The notes under the pieces are model-generated. The model did not search any database. It was not told where the DNA came from and saw nothing but the letters and a program-made list of their open reading frames with translations. From contig OY804588.1 of NCBI GenBank assembly GCA_963680875.1, positions 94,978,233 to 95,042,232 on the forward strand: 64,000 bases of DNA, read 5' to 3'. This document shows positions 1 to 10,009 of this stretch, in pieces. This DNA comes from Bathymodiolus brooksi (taxonomy: Eukaryota > Mollusca > Bivalvia > Mytilida > Modiolidae). A program made the position numbers and the translations under genes. Positions within the stretch are counted from its first letter, which is position 1. Each line of letters starts with the position of its first letter.

Positions 1-776
1 TTTCACAAACTTGAATTGAATCACCCCTTGGGTATCTACTTTATATATATTATATCTGTTGATGCTGCCAATTATCCTATATGGCTGCTGTTTCTATAAA
101 TAGATAATAGGGGTTAAACTCAGAGCCGATAAAGCCACATTTTCCCACCAAAATGAGCTAAAATTTAAATAATAGTTCCATTTCAATAAAAGGTATGATA
201 TATTTTATAGGTTTTGCAAAATCATAATGCAATTTGCAATTTTTTTAATAAATATCCAAATTAGATGGAATTTGACCACATTAACTAAACAATGTTTATC
301 TCTGAAACCACTGGTCTAATTTAATCTAAATTAGTATTTTCAAAATCAAATCGAAGATCCACAAATGATACTAACTTAAATCTCTTCCAAATTTGTGATT
401 TTGGTGATGATCTGAAATCTTAAGATGACGGTCGTCTTCTGACAAGGTATTTCAGATTTATTTATTTCTTGCATATGTAAATCAGATGAGTGATACTGGC
501 CCCAAGTCATTGTTATATATTAACATGTGATAAAATCTTAAGTTTACATGTATGCATACTGATTATTTTTAATGGATGTTGAATTTTGACACTTAGGAAA
601 TTGCCTAAAAACACGTGTTTTGTGTTTTATTTGTAACATTTTGAGATTTGGGAAAGTGACCAAAAACATTTTTTTGTGTTTTGTATTTTTTTTTTCTATC
701 ATGACTGAATTTTCATATAATTTTTATGTTATTTATTTTGTATCTTTGATTGAATTGAATTGTTTTAATTTTCAAG
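1..776. other. AT-rich non-coding stretch
   Basis: No gene is recognised here. The sequence is AT-rich with homopolymer runs. The block around 295-510 (a 'ctctgaaaccactgg' phrase followed by 'gtaaatcagatgagtgatac') resembles parts of the interspersed repeat better preserved at 1290-1835, so at least part of this stretch is probably decayed repeat. The only open frame (620 onward) is short, hydrophobic and phenylalanine-rich, as expected from T-rich DNA. Confidence 0.5.
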
Positions 777-834
777 GTTGTAGATGGATAAAGTACGGAA
801 CAAGAAGTTTGATTTTGAGGACTATTACCTTCAA
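777..834 (+). CDS. Possible 5' coding exon (very tentative)
   Basis: A T-rich tract ending in 'ttttcaag' (acceptor-like, AG at 775-776) precedes a short stretch with a coding look: ATG at 784 followed by 17 in-phase codons rich in Lys, Asp, Phe and Tyr (starting MDKVRNKKFD, ending EDYYLQ). A donor-like 'gttagt' begins at 835. Composition changes sharply from the surrounding T-rich DNA. I do not recognise the peptide. A candidate continuation at 1568-1606 lies inside an interspersed repeat and hits a stop, so no downstream exon is supported. This could equally be a chance match to splice consensus; only transcript data would settle it. Confidence 0.2.
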
Positions 835-873
835 GTTAGTCATTTTTCAATTAGGCTAATATTTTTTTTCTTT

Positions 874-1023
874 ACAAATATGTTTTGACCAATGCAATTA
901 CATACAAATATGTTTTGACCAATGCAATTACATACAAATATGTTTTGACCTATACAATTACATACAAATATGTTTTGACCAATACAATTACATACAAATA
1001 TGTTTTGACCAATGCAATTACAA
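874..1023. repeat. 30-bp minisatellite, 5 copies
   Basis: Five consecutive 30-bp units begin at 874, 904, 934, 964 and 994 with 'acaaatatgttttgacc'. They differ at only a few positions (for example 'aatgcaatt' versus 'tatacaatt'). Related, more diverged pieces recur at about 1165, 1202 and 1820, so this is the tightest part of a looser repetitive domain. Confidence 0.95.
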
Positions 1024-1289
1024 ATGTATAATAGAACGATGTTTTCTTTTTTATAGAAAATATGTATTTTAACATGTTATAATTTGTTTGATAGGCTGAT
1101 AATAATAAAATGTTTTGCCTCATTGCCATTTGTATGTGATCAGATGCTGATATATTTTTTTACAAATATGCTTTGACCTGTCATAACTATTTTTTAAATA
1201 TCACAAATATTTTATGACCAGACACAATTTTTATAATAGGGTGGTTATTTTTAACTCATTTAACCCAAAGTGTCATGTGATCTATTGCT

Positions 1290-1835
1290 GTCACTTGTCA
1301 TTCGTCGTCGTCCATTGTTACTTTTCTCCAAAAAAAATCTTCTCCTCTGAAACCACTGAACAAAAAGAAACCATGTTCAGTTGGAATGGTCCTTGGGTGG
1401 TCCCCATTCAAAATTATGTCAGACAGCCCTGCCCTCCATTCCAGGGGGTTGCTGTTACAAAAAAATTGAAATTTCTTTAATAATTAGCTGATTACTGCTT
1501 TATTTTATTTATTTTAAGACAGATTTGTATGTGGTTTTTTTCTACTGAATTCCTTTTTGCATTATAGCACAGATTTGTTGGAGCTCGTACTGTTTCAAAG
1601 ATATGAGGGGACCACTGGGGACCAATGTCCAATTTTTAAAATGTTTGATTTTAATGGGGGTTTTTTCCCTCCAATTTTCTTATGAATTTCCTTCCTGCAC
1701 TTTTCAAACAGATTCTACCAAGTGATGACTTTGGCTGGACAATAATCATTTTCAGTTTTATTCACTGTTTATGTAAATTAGGTGATTGATGCAGGCTCTG
1801 GAGAATCTCTGTTTTTATGTCACAAATATGTTATG
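1290..1835 (+). repeat. Probable bivalve-type interspersed repeat
   Basis: The order of phrases (a 'cgtcgtcgtcc' start near 1303, 'cctctgaaaccactgaac' near 1345, 'ggtccttgggtggtcccc' near 1388, and a 'ggtgattgatgcaggctctgg' end near 1781) matches an interspersed repeat I remember as common in bivalve genomes. I cannot name its class. It contains no conserved open frame. The 88-aa frame starting at 1214 overlaps it and is treated as incidental. Confidence 0.4.
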
Positions 1836-2195
1836 ACACATCATAATTTGTATAATAGGCTGGTATTTTTTTTCTTCACAAATGTAAGACCATCATACGT
1901 AATAATCTAGTAAGGTTTAAAAAATATCATTTAAGGCAATTATATATAATTACTTCAGTAAGCATGCAACACCCTTTACAATTTTCATCAAATGAAATCT
2001 CATAACTCTGCAACAGCAAAAATGATGATTCCCAAAATCGAAAGGTCCAATACTTTCATAAATTTTACGGCCAAAGCCAATTAAAGTTATTGTCAGACGT
2101 TTGGACGGACTGACATTCCAACTTTGACGGGTATATAAAAAAAGGCCAAATAAATACAAAAAATGGTTGATACAAGACTCAAGAGATACTTACAA
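1836..2195. other. Non-coding, nothing recognised
   Basis: AT-rich DNA with no gene. A diverged relative of the 30-bp repeat lies at about 1820-1885. The phrase around 2090-2135 ('cagacgtttggacgg' to 'gacgggtatata') looks like decayed interspersed repeat. Confidence 0.5.
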
Positions 2196-4250
2196 CTCCT
2201 CTAGGTGAGTTCTGGACTCATTACTTGTGTTTGTGACTCATAGCTCATTTAGGTGAGTCCTGGACTCATTACTTGTGTTTGTGACTCATAGCTCATTTAG
2301 GTGAGTCCTGGACTCATTACTTGTGTTTGTGACTCATAGCTCATTTAGGTGAGTCCTGGACTCATTACTTGTATTTGTGATTCATAACTCATTTAGGTGA
2401 GTCCTCGACTCATTACTTGTGTTTGTGACTCAACTCATTTATTTGAGTCCTGGACTCATTACTTGTGTTTGTGACTCATAACTCATTTAGGTGAGTCCTG
2501 GACTCATTACTTGTGTTTGTGACTCAACTCATTTAGGTGCGTCCTGGACTCATTACTTGTGTTTGTGACTCATAACTCATTTAGGTGAGTCCTGGACTCA
2601 TTACTTGTGTTTGTGACTCATAGCTCATTTAGGTGAGTCCTGGACTCATTACTTGTATTTGTGATTCATAACTCATTTAGGTGAGTCCTCGACTCATTAC
2701 TTGTGTTTGTGACTCAACTCATTTATTTGAGTCCTGGACTCATTACTTGTGTTTGTGACTCATAACTCATTTAGGTGAGTCCTGGACTCATTACTTGTGT
2801 TTGTGACTCAACTCATTTAGGTGCGTCCTGGACTCATTACTTGTGTTTGTGACTCATAACTCATTTAGGTGAGTCCTGGACTCATTACTTGTGTTTGTGA
2901 CTCATAGCTCATTTAGGTGAGTCCTGGACTCATTACTTGTTTTTGTGACTCATAACTCATTTAGGTGAGTCCTGAACTCATTACTTGTGTTTGTGACTCA
3001 TAACTCATTTAGGTGAGTCCTGGACTCATTACTTGTGTTTGTGACTCATAACTCATTTTGGTGAGTCCTGGACTCATTACCTGTGTTTGTGACCCAATTC
3101 ATTTAGGTGAGTCCAGGACTCATTAATTGTGTTTGTGACTCATAGCTCATTTAGGTGAGTTCTGGACTCATTACTTGTGACTCACAACTCATTTAGGTGA
3201 GTCCTGGACTCATTACTTGTGTTTGTGACTCATAACTCATTTAGGTGAGTTCTGGACTCATTACTTGTGTTTGTGACTCAACTCATTTAGGTGAGTCCTG
3301 GACTCATTACTTGTGTTTGTGACTCATAACTCATTTAGGCGAGTCTTGGACTCATTACTTGTGTTTGTGACTCATAACTCATTTAGGTGAGTCCTGGACT
3401 CATTACTTGTGTTTGTGACTCATAACTCATTTAGGTGAGTTCTGGACTCATTACTTGTGTTTGTGACTCAACTCATTTAGGTGAGTCCTGGACTCATTAC
3501 TTGTGTTTGTGACTCATAGCTCATTTAGGTGAGTCCTGGACTCATTACTTGTGTTTGTGATTCATAACTCATTTAGGCGAGTCCTGGACTCGTTACTTGT
3601 GTTTGTGACTCATAACTCATTTAAGTGAGTCCTGTACTCATTACTTGTATTTGTGACTCATAGCTCATTTAGGTGAGTCCTGGACTCATTACTTGTGTTT
3701 GTGGCTCATAACTCATTTAGGTGAGTCCTGGACTCATTACTTGTGCTTGTGACTCATTTAGGTGAGTCCTGGACTCATTACTTGTGTTTGTGACCCATAG
3801 CTCATTTAGGTGAGTCCTGGACTCATTACTTGTGTTTGTGACTCATAGCTCATTTAAGTGAGTCCTGGACTCATTACTTGTGTTTGTGACTCATAACTCA
3901 TTTAGGTGAGTCCTGGACTCATTACTTGTGTTTGTGACTCATAGCTCATTTAGGTGAGTCATGGACTCGTGAGTCCTGAACTCATTACTTGTGTTTGTGA
4001 CTCATGGCTCATTTAGGCGAGTCCTGGACTCATTACTTGTGTTTGTGACTCAACTCATTTAGGTGAGTCCTGGACTCATTACTTGTGTTTGTGACTCATA
4101 ACTCATTTAGGTGAGTCCTGGACTCATTACTTGTGTTTGTGACTCATATCTCATTTAGGTGAGTCCTGGACTCATTTTACTTGTGTTTGTGACTCATAAC
4201 TCATTTAGGCGAATCCTGGACTCATTACTTGTGTTTGTAACTCACTTAGT
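2196..4250. repeat. 48/46-bp tandem array rich in AP-1 heptamers
   Basis: About 43 head-to-tail units. The commonest length is 48 bp ('ctcatttaggtgagtcctgg' then 'actcattacttgtgtttgtg' then 'actcataa'). A 46-bp variant lacks 2 bases in 'actcataactc'. Most units contain TGACTCA, the canonical AP-1/TRE heptamer, within 'gtttgtgactca'. A block of about six units is duplicated: the variant 'gtatttgtgattcat' recurs at 2371 and 2655, an offset of 284 bp, followed both times by the same 'cctcgactc', 'tttatttgagtcc' and 'ggtgcgtcc' variants. Edges are ragged: the first unit reads 'ctcctctagg' and the last decays at 'gtaactcacttag'. Confidence 0.97.
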
Positions 4251-4734
4251 AACAAAGGATGCACTAGTGGGACTCATGAAATTTTGTTTAGGCCTTATCA
4301 AAATTTAATACTGCAATGATAAGGGTGTACATACATGTATATTGTAAGGTTTCGTATCTGCAAGTCTGATGTTTACACAGATGTTTTAATTAACAACGTT
4401 ACATTTATGTTAACCATGGTCAGGTAATTATTTTTATTTACATGACTCAGGTTTTTTGGTTAAAAAAATATTCCGTCCTTTTCTAATCTATTAATAATGA
4501 AATGTTTTCTACATATAAGAGTGTATATTTTCAGTATTATGACCTAGACAATGCTTTTTGTCAATAATGCAAAATTTTGCCATTTTTAATCATTTATTTT
4601 GTTGTTGATTTATATATTAATATATGCCGTGATTCCATCCAGTTTATCTGTGCTAACTGTTCATCAGGTTGAATTTCTTATTTTTGAATCATTAAAAGTT
4701 TAATGACCATTGTTTTAATTTAATATTATCCCTG
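4251..4734. other. Unique AT-rich spacer between two arrays
   Basis: No repeat unit, open frame or recognisable element is visible. It separates the 48-bp and 78-bp arrays. Confidence 0.6.
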
Positions 4735-7700
4735 ATGTAAACTGGTAGAAACATCGCTCCACTAGGACACATTATCCTGATTCCGAGCCAACCAAACTGC
4801 TAACTGAAACAACTGTAAACTGGTAGAAACGTCGCTCCACTATGACACATTATCCTGATTCCGAGCCAACCAGACTGCTAACTGAAACAACTGTAAACTG
4901 GTAGAAACGTCGCTCCACTATGACACATTATCCTGATTCCGAGCCAACCAGACTGCTAACTGAAACAACTGTAAACTGGTAGAAACGTCGCTCCACTATG
5001 ACACATTATCCTGATTCCGAGCCAACCAGACTGCTAACTGAAACAACTGTAAACTGGTAGAAACGTCGCTCCACTACGACACATTATCCTGATTCCGGGC
5101 CAACCAGACTGCTAACTAAAACAACTGTAAACTGGTAGAAACGTCGCTCCACTAAGACACATTATCCTGATTCCGAGCCAACCAGACTGCTAACTGAAAC
5201 AACTGTAAACTGGAAGAAACGTCGCTCCACTAAGACACATTATCCTGATTCCGAGCCAACCAGACTGCTAACTGAAACAACTGTAAACTGGAAGAAACGT
5301 CGCTCCACTAGGACACATTATCCTGATTCCGAGCATACCAGACTGCTAACTGAAACAACTGTAAACTGGTAGAAACGTCGCTCCACTAGGACTCATTATC
5401 CTGATTCCGGGCCAACCAGACTGCTTACTAAAACAACTGTAAACTGGTAGAAACGTCGCTCCACTAAGACACATTATCCTGATTCCGAGCCAACCAGACT
5501 GCTAACTGAAACAACTGTAAACTGGAAGAAACGTCGCTCCACTAGGACACATTATCCTGATTCCGAGCATACCAGACTGCTAACTGAAACAACTGTAAAC
5601 TGGTAGAAACATCGCTCCACTAGGACACATTATCCTGATTCCGAGCCAACCAGACTGCTAACTGAAACAACTGTAAACTGGTAGAAACGTCGCTCCACTA
5701 GGACACATTATCCTGATTCCGAACAAACCAGACTGCTAACTGAAACAACTGTAAACTGGTAGAAACGTCGCTCCACTAGGACTCATTATCCTGATTCCGA
5801 GCAAAGCAGACTGCCAACTGAAACAACTGTAAACTGGTAGAAACGTTACTCCACTAGGACACATTATCCTGATTCCGGGCCAACCAGACTGCTAACTGAA
5901 ACAACTGTAAACTGGTAGAAACGTCGCTCCACTAGGACTCATTATCCTGATTCCGAGCAAAGCAGACTGCCAACTGAAACAAATGTAAACTGGTAGAAAC
6001 GTTACTCCACTAGGACACATTATCCTGATTCCGGGCCAACCAGACTGCTAACTGAAACAACTGTAAACTGGAAGAAACTTCGCTCCACTAAGACACATTA
6101 TCCTGATTCCGAGCCAACCAGACTGCTAACTGAAACAACTGTAAACTGGAAGAAACTTCGCTCCACTAAGACACATTATCCTGATTCCGAGCCAACCAGA
6201 CTGCTAACTGAAACAACTGTAAACTGGTAGAAACGTTACTCCACTAGGACACATTATCCTGATTCCGGGCCAACCAGACTGCTAACTGAAACAACTGTAA
6301 ACTGGTAGAAACGTCGCTCTACTAGGACACATTATCCTGATTCCGAGCCAACCAGACTGCTAACTAAAACAACTGTAAACTGGTAGAAACGTTACTCCAC
6401 TAGGACACATTATCCTGATTCCGGGCCAACCAGACTGCTAACTGAAACAACAGTAAACTGGTAGAAACGTCGCTCCACTAGGACACATTATCCTGATTCC
6501 GGGCCAACCAGACTGCTAACTGAAACAACTGTAAACCGGTAGAAACGTTACTCCACTAGGACACATTATCCTGATTCCGGGCCAACCAGACTGCTAACTG
6601 AAACAACAGTAAACTGGTAGAAACGTCGCTCCACTAGGACACATTATCCTGATTCCGGGCCAACCAGACTGCTAACTGAAACAACTGTAAACTGGTAGAA
6701 ACATCACTCCACTAGGACACATTATCCTGATTCCGAGCCAACCAGACTGCTAACTGAAACAACTGTAAACTGGTAGAAACGTCGCTCCACTAGGACACAT
6801 TATCCTGATTCCGAGCATACCAGACTGCTAACTGAAACAACTGTAAACTGGTAGAAACGTCGCTCCACTAGGACACATTATCCTGATTCCTGGTATACCA
6901 GACTGCTAACTGAAACAACAGTAAACTGATAGAAACGTCGCTCCACTAGGACACTTTATTCTGATTCCGGGCCAACCAGACTGCTAACTGAAACAACTGT
7001 AAACTGGTAGAAACGTTACTCCACTAGTACACATTATCCTGATTCCGGGCCAACCAGACTGCTAACTGAAACAACTGTAAACTGGAAGAAACGTCGCTCC
7101 ACTATGACACATTATCCTGATTCCGGGCCAACCAGACTGCTAACTGAAACAACTGTAAACTGGAAGAAACGTCGCTCCACTATGACACATTATCCTGATT
7201 CCGAGGATACCAGACTGCTAACTGAAACAACTGTAAACTGGTAGAAACATCGCTCCACTAGGACACATTATCCTGATTCCGAGCATACCAGACTGCTAAC
7301 TGAAACAACTGTAAACTGGTAGAAACATCGATCCACTAGGACACATTATCCTGATTCCGAGCATACCAGATTGCTAACTGAAACAACTGTAAACTGGTAG
7401 AAACATAGCTCCACTAGGACACATTATCCTGATTCCGAGCCAACCAGACTGCTAACTGAAACAACTGTAAACTGGTAGAAACGTCGCTCCACTAGGACAC
7501 ATTATCCTGATTCCTGGTATACCAGACTGCTAACTGAAACAACTGTAAACTGATAGAAACGTCGCTCCACTAGGACACTTTATTCTGATTCCGGGCCAAC
7601 CAGACTGCTAACTGAAACAACTGTAAACTGGTAGAAACGTCGCTCCACTAGGACTCATTATCCTGATTCCGAGCAAAGCAGACTGCTAACTGAAACAACT

Positions 7701-8618
7701 GTAAACTGGTAGAAACGTCGCTCCATTAGGACATATTATCCTGATTCCGAGCAAACCAGACTGCCAACTGAAACAACTGTAAACTGGTAGAAACGTTACT
7801 CCACTAGGACACATTATCCTGATTCCGGGCCAACCAGACTGCTAACTGAAACAACTGTAAACTGGTAGAAACGTCGCTCCACTAGGACACAGTATCCTGA
7901 TTCTGGGCCAACCAGACTGCTAACTGAAACAACTGTAAACTGGAAGAAACGTCGCTCCACTAGGACACATTATCCTGATTCCGGGCCAACCAGACTGCTA
8001 ACTGAAACAACTGTAAACTGATAGAAACATCACTCCACTAGGACACATTATCCTGATTCCGAGCCAACCAGACTGCTAACTGAAACAACTGTAAACTGGT
8101 AGAAATGTCGCTCCACTAGGATACATTATCCTGATTCTGAGCAAAGCAGACTGCTAACTGAAACAACTGTAAACTGGTAGAAACGTCGCTCCACTAGGAC
8201 ACATTATCCTGATTCCTGGTATACCAGACTGCTAACTGAAACAACAGTAAACTGATAGAAACGTCGCTCCACTAGGACACTTTATTCTGATTCCGGGCCA
8301 ACCAGACTGCTAACTGAAACAACTGTATGCTGGTAGAAACGTCGCTCCACTAGGACTCATTATCCTGATTCTGAGCAAAGCAGACTGCTAACTGAAACAA
8401 CTGTAAACTGGTAGAAACGTCGCTCCATTAGGACATATTATCCTGATTCCGAGCAAACCAGACTGCTAACTGAAACAAATGTAAACTGGTAGAAACGTTA
8501 CTCCACTAGGACACATTATCCTGATTCTGAGCAAAGCAGACTGCTAACTGAAACAACTGTAAACTGGTAGAAACATCGCTCCACTAGGACACATTATCCT
8601 GATTCCGAGCATACCAGT
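4735..8618. repeat. 78-bp satellite array derived from the SINE body
   Basis: About 50 head-to-tail 78-bp units ('ctgtaaactggtagaaac' then 'gtcgctccactaggacac' then 'attatcctgattccgagc' then 'caaccagactgctaactg' then 'aaacaa'). The period was checked directly (4813 to 4891). Variants alternate in runs: 'cgctcc' versus 'ttactcc', 'gagcc' versus 'gggcc' versus 'tggtat'. The unit aligns with 9422-9493 inside the single-copy SINE at about 53 of 72 positions without gaps (hand count). The right edge passes directly into the rest of that SINE (8619-8760), so the array appears to have expanded from within a SINE copy. The left edge has no visible SINE tail. Confidence 0.97.
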
Positions 8619-8760
8619 CTTTACTCTTATTTCTTAAAGATGTGTGCTTAGCGGAGAAGCAGTGAATAGCTGTTTGATAGTCTTTTGATTGACCTGACCT
8701 TGAACCCACAATTTACTACACTCAAGACGAGCATGCTAACCATTACACCACCGATGTGGT
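8619..8760 (-). mobile_element. SINE remainder: linker plus tRNA-like head
   Basis: This continues the last 78-bp unit in the order seen at 9294-9625. A linker ('gtgcttagcggagaagcagtg' region, 8643-8663) is followed by a tRNA-like head on the minus strand. It is the best-preserved head in the window and the key to reading the 66-bp satellite. Aligning the head with the 66-bp unit without gaps gives about 43 identities in 62 positions (hand count). Confidence 0.8.
8690..8757 (-). promoter_or_regulatory. tRNA-like pol III internal promoter of the SINE
   Basis: Read on the minus strand, TGGTGTAATGG (8750-8740) fits the A-box pattern TRGYNNARNNG. GGTTCAAGGTC (8706-8696) fits the B-box GGTTCRANNCC with one mismatch near its end. 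Their spacing is as in a tRNA without a long variable arm. No acceptor-stem pairing was established, so this is a SINE head and not a tRNA gene. Confidence 0.7.
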
Positions 8761-8807
8761 TCTATAATAAGGAATAACAAATAACATGGAACATATGCGA
8801 GTTCATG

Positions 8808-8882
8808 CAGTAAATTGTGGGTTAGCAGTCTGATTGGCCCGGAATTATGATAATGTGTTCGTGTAGAGCGACATTTCTACCA
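8808..8882 (+). mobile_element. Inverted SINE scrap lacking the linker
   Basis: The plus strand reads the end of the tRNA-like head ('cagtaaattgtgggtt', 8808-8823) fused directly to the reverse complement of the 78-bp module ('agcagtctgattggcccgg' to 'gcgacatttctacca'). It lies head-to-head with the copy at 8619-8760, about 50 bp away. The linker between head and body is missing. The module differs from satellite units, so this is an older copy. Confidence 0.75.
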
Positions 8883-8933
8883 ACGCATACTGAATGGATA
8901 CAATAAAGGGGAGCATCTTCAATGCAATTTAAG

Positions 8934-9096
8934 TACAGTGAAACCTCTCTAAACCAATTTGTGTGTTCTGTATAGACAGGTGTTCGGTTTATGTAGGTTT
9001 TTTAACAAAAATTACCTACATTGGATCATTATTTAAAGTTCATTTATACAAGAATCCGGCATATTCAGGGTTCAACTTAAGACAGGTTTCACTGTA
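8934..9096. mobile_element. MITE with pogo/Tigger-like terminal repeats
   Basis: The ends form a perfect 13-bp inverted repeat: 'tacagtgaaacct' at 8934-8946 and 'aggtttcactgta' at 9084-9096. The outermost TA on each side would be the target-site duplication, giving a 159-bp element. The termini CAGTGAAACCTC... resemble pogo/Tigger (Tc1/mariner superfamily) ends known from other genomes; that assignment is from memory. There is no transposase inside. The 72-aa frame at 8963-9181 runs past the right end and is incidental. Confidence 0.65.
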
Positions 9097-9293
9097 TCTG
9101 CTGATCATTTTTCTAGTTATTCATTTGGGATCATTTTACACATTCAGAAAGACTGGAAGTCAACTCCAATCAAAGTCTTAATATTATATATTACTTTAGT
9201 ATCTCTGACATTCGTCCCCCTTTATGTGCCTCTTGCTTTGAAAATAGTAAGTCAGAATCGCTATATTTGATCCGACGTTTTTTTCAATATTTC
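9097..9293. other. Short non-coding spacer
   Basis: Nothing recognised between the MITE and the SINE. Confidence 0.6.
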
Positions 9294-9625
9294 GGGTGAG
9301 TGAGTGGTTGTTTTTTAACGCCAAATGAACATTTTTTCAAGCCATATCACGGCGAGAACAAGTTACACATGATGAGATGATGTACTAGACCAACACGCTG
9401 AGTTGGATTTTTATAGTGCTCACTGAAACAATAGTCCATGGGTAGACATGATGCTCCACTCTGACACATTATTTTGATTCTAAGCCATCTAGTTTTAGTT
9501 AATGCTGCATGCTTAGAGTAGAAGCAGCAAATACCAATTTTAAAGTCTTAAGTTTGATTTGACTGGCAATATAACCCATGATTTATCACACTCGATGTCA
9601 GCACGCTATTCATTAAACAACATTA
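9294..9625 (-). mobile_element. Single-copy SINE containing both satellite modules
   Basis: From left to right on the plus strand: a 3' end with 'gggtgagtgagtggttg' (9294), 'taacgcc' and 'catatcacggcgag' (9345-9358); the 78-bp-like body module (9422-9493); a linker with 'gcttagagtagaagcagc' (9509-9526); then the tRNA-like head on the minus strand (about 9560-9616). The head differs from the 66-bp satellite unit at only about 2 of 55 positions (9561-9615). The body differs much more from the 78-bp unit. The layout matches a molluscan repeat I know only by sight. The 5' boundary of the SINE is fuzzy because 'aaacaacattattaag' replaces the expected head start. Confidence 0.75.
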
Positions 9626-9651
9626 TTAAGAAAAAACTGCTGGAACGAGCT

Positions 9652-9658
9652 AATCTGG
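9652..9658. repeat. Target-site duplication, left copy
   Basis: 'aatctgg' here and at 16976-16982 flanks the retrotransposon. The uninterrupted paralogue at 22122-22128 reads 'aatctgg' followed by 'gtcacggg', exactly what remains when the element and one duplicate are removed. Confidence 0.88.
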
Positions 9659-9853
9659 CGGCAAGCAAGTTGACGTAGCTGACACAACAGAAAGGTTTTG
9701 TACGAAAATGTGTATTTTTTTTGCGTGTTCAGCATTGAAATTGAGTACAAATGTTATTGAATGAATAATCTTTTCTAAAGCTGATTATATAGTGCAGTTT
9801 CTAGTCTCTAAAGCGAATAACTACAAACTTTATAAATATTGTAAACAAACAAG
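9659..9853 (+). other. Retrotransposon 5' UTR
   Basis: Starts 'cggcaagcaagttgacg' immediately after the target-site duplicate and reaches the first ATG at 9854 in good context ('aagATGG'). An internal promoter is expected here for this element type, but no specific promoter motif was identified. Confidence 0.6.
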
Positions 9854-10009
9854 ATGGCTGATTCGAGTGCACCTCAAATTCCAACAACTAAATCGCATAA
9901 TGTACAAAACGCCAACACTCGTGGTAGAAGCTTTTCTCGCAAACGTCCCTTATCGGGCTCTGACGAACAAATGAAGCCTCTTCTTGTCGACAACACTCAC
10001 AGTCAGTGA
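9854..10009 (+). pseudogene. N-terminal piece of ORF1, separated by a frameshift
   Basis: ATG at 9854 (context aagATGG) opens 51 codons beginning MADSSAPQIP, rich in Ser, Asn and basic residues (RGRSFSRKRP), then stops at TGA 10007-10009. The main ORF1 frame is a different phase and is open from 9964, so the two frames overlap by about 45 bp. The simplest reading is one ORF1 with a frameshift in the overlap, either a mutation in this copy or, less likely, programmed. A disordered basic N-terminus is normal for such ORF1 proteins. Confidence 0.45.

Noticed and set aside
1568..1606. Second exon after 777-834
   Set aside because: The acceptor-like 'tttttgcattatag' and in-phase codons are tempting, but it sits inside an interspersed repeat and reaches TGA after 12 codons.
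8963..9181. 72-aa ORF
   Set aside because: It crosses the right end of the MITE and has no recognisable feature.
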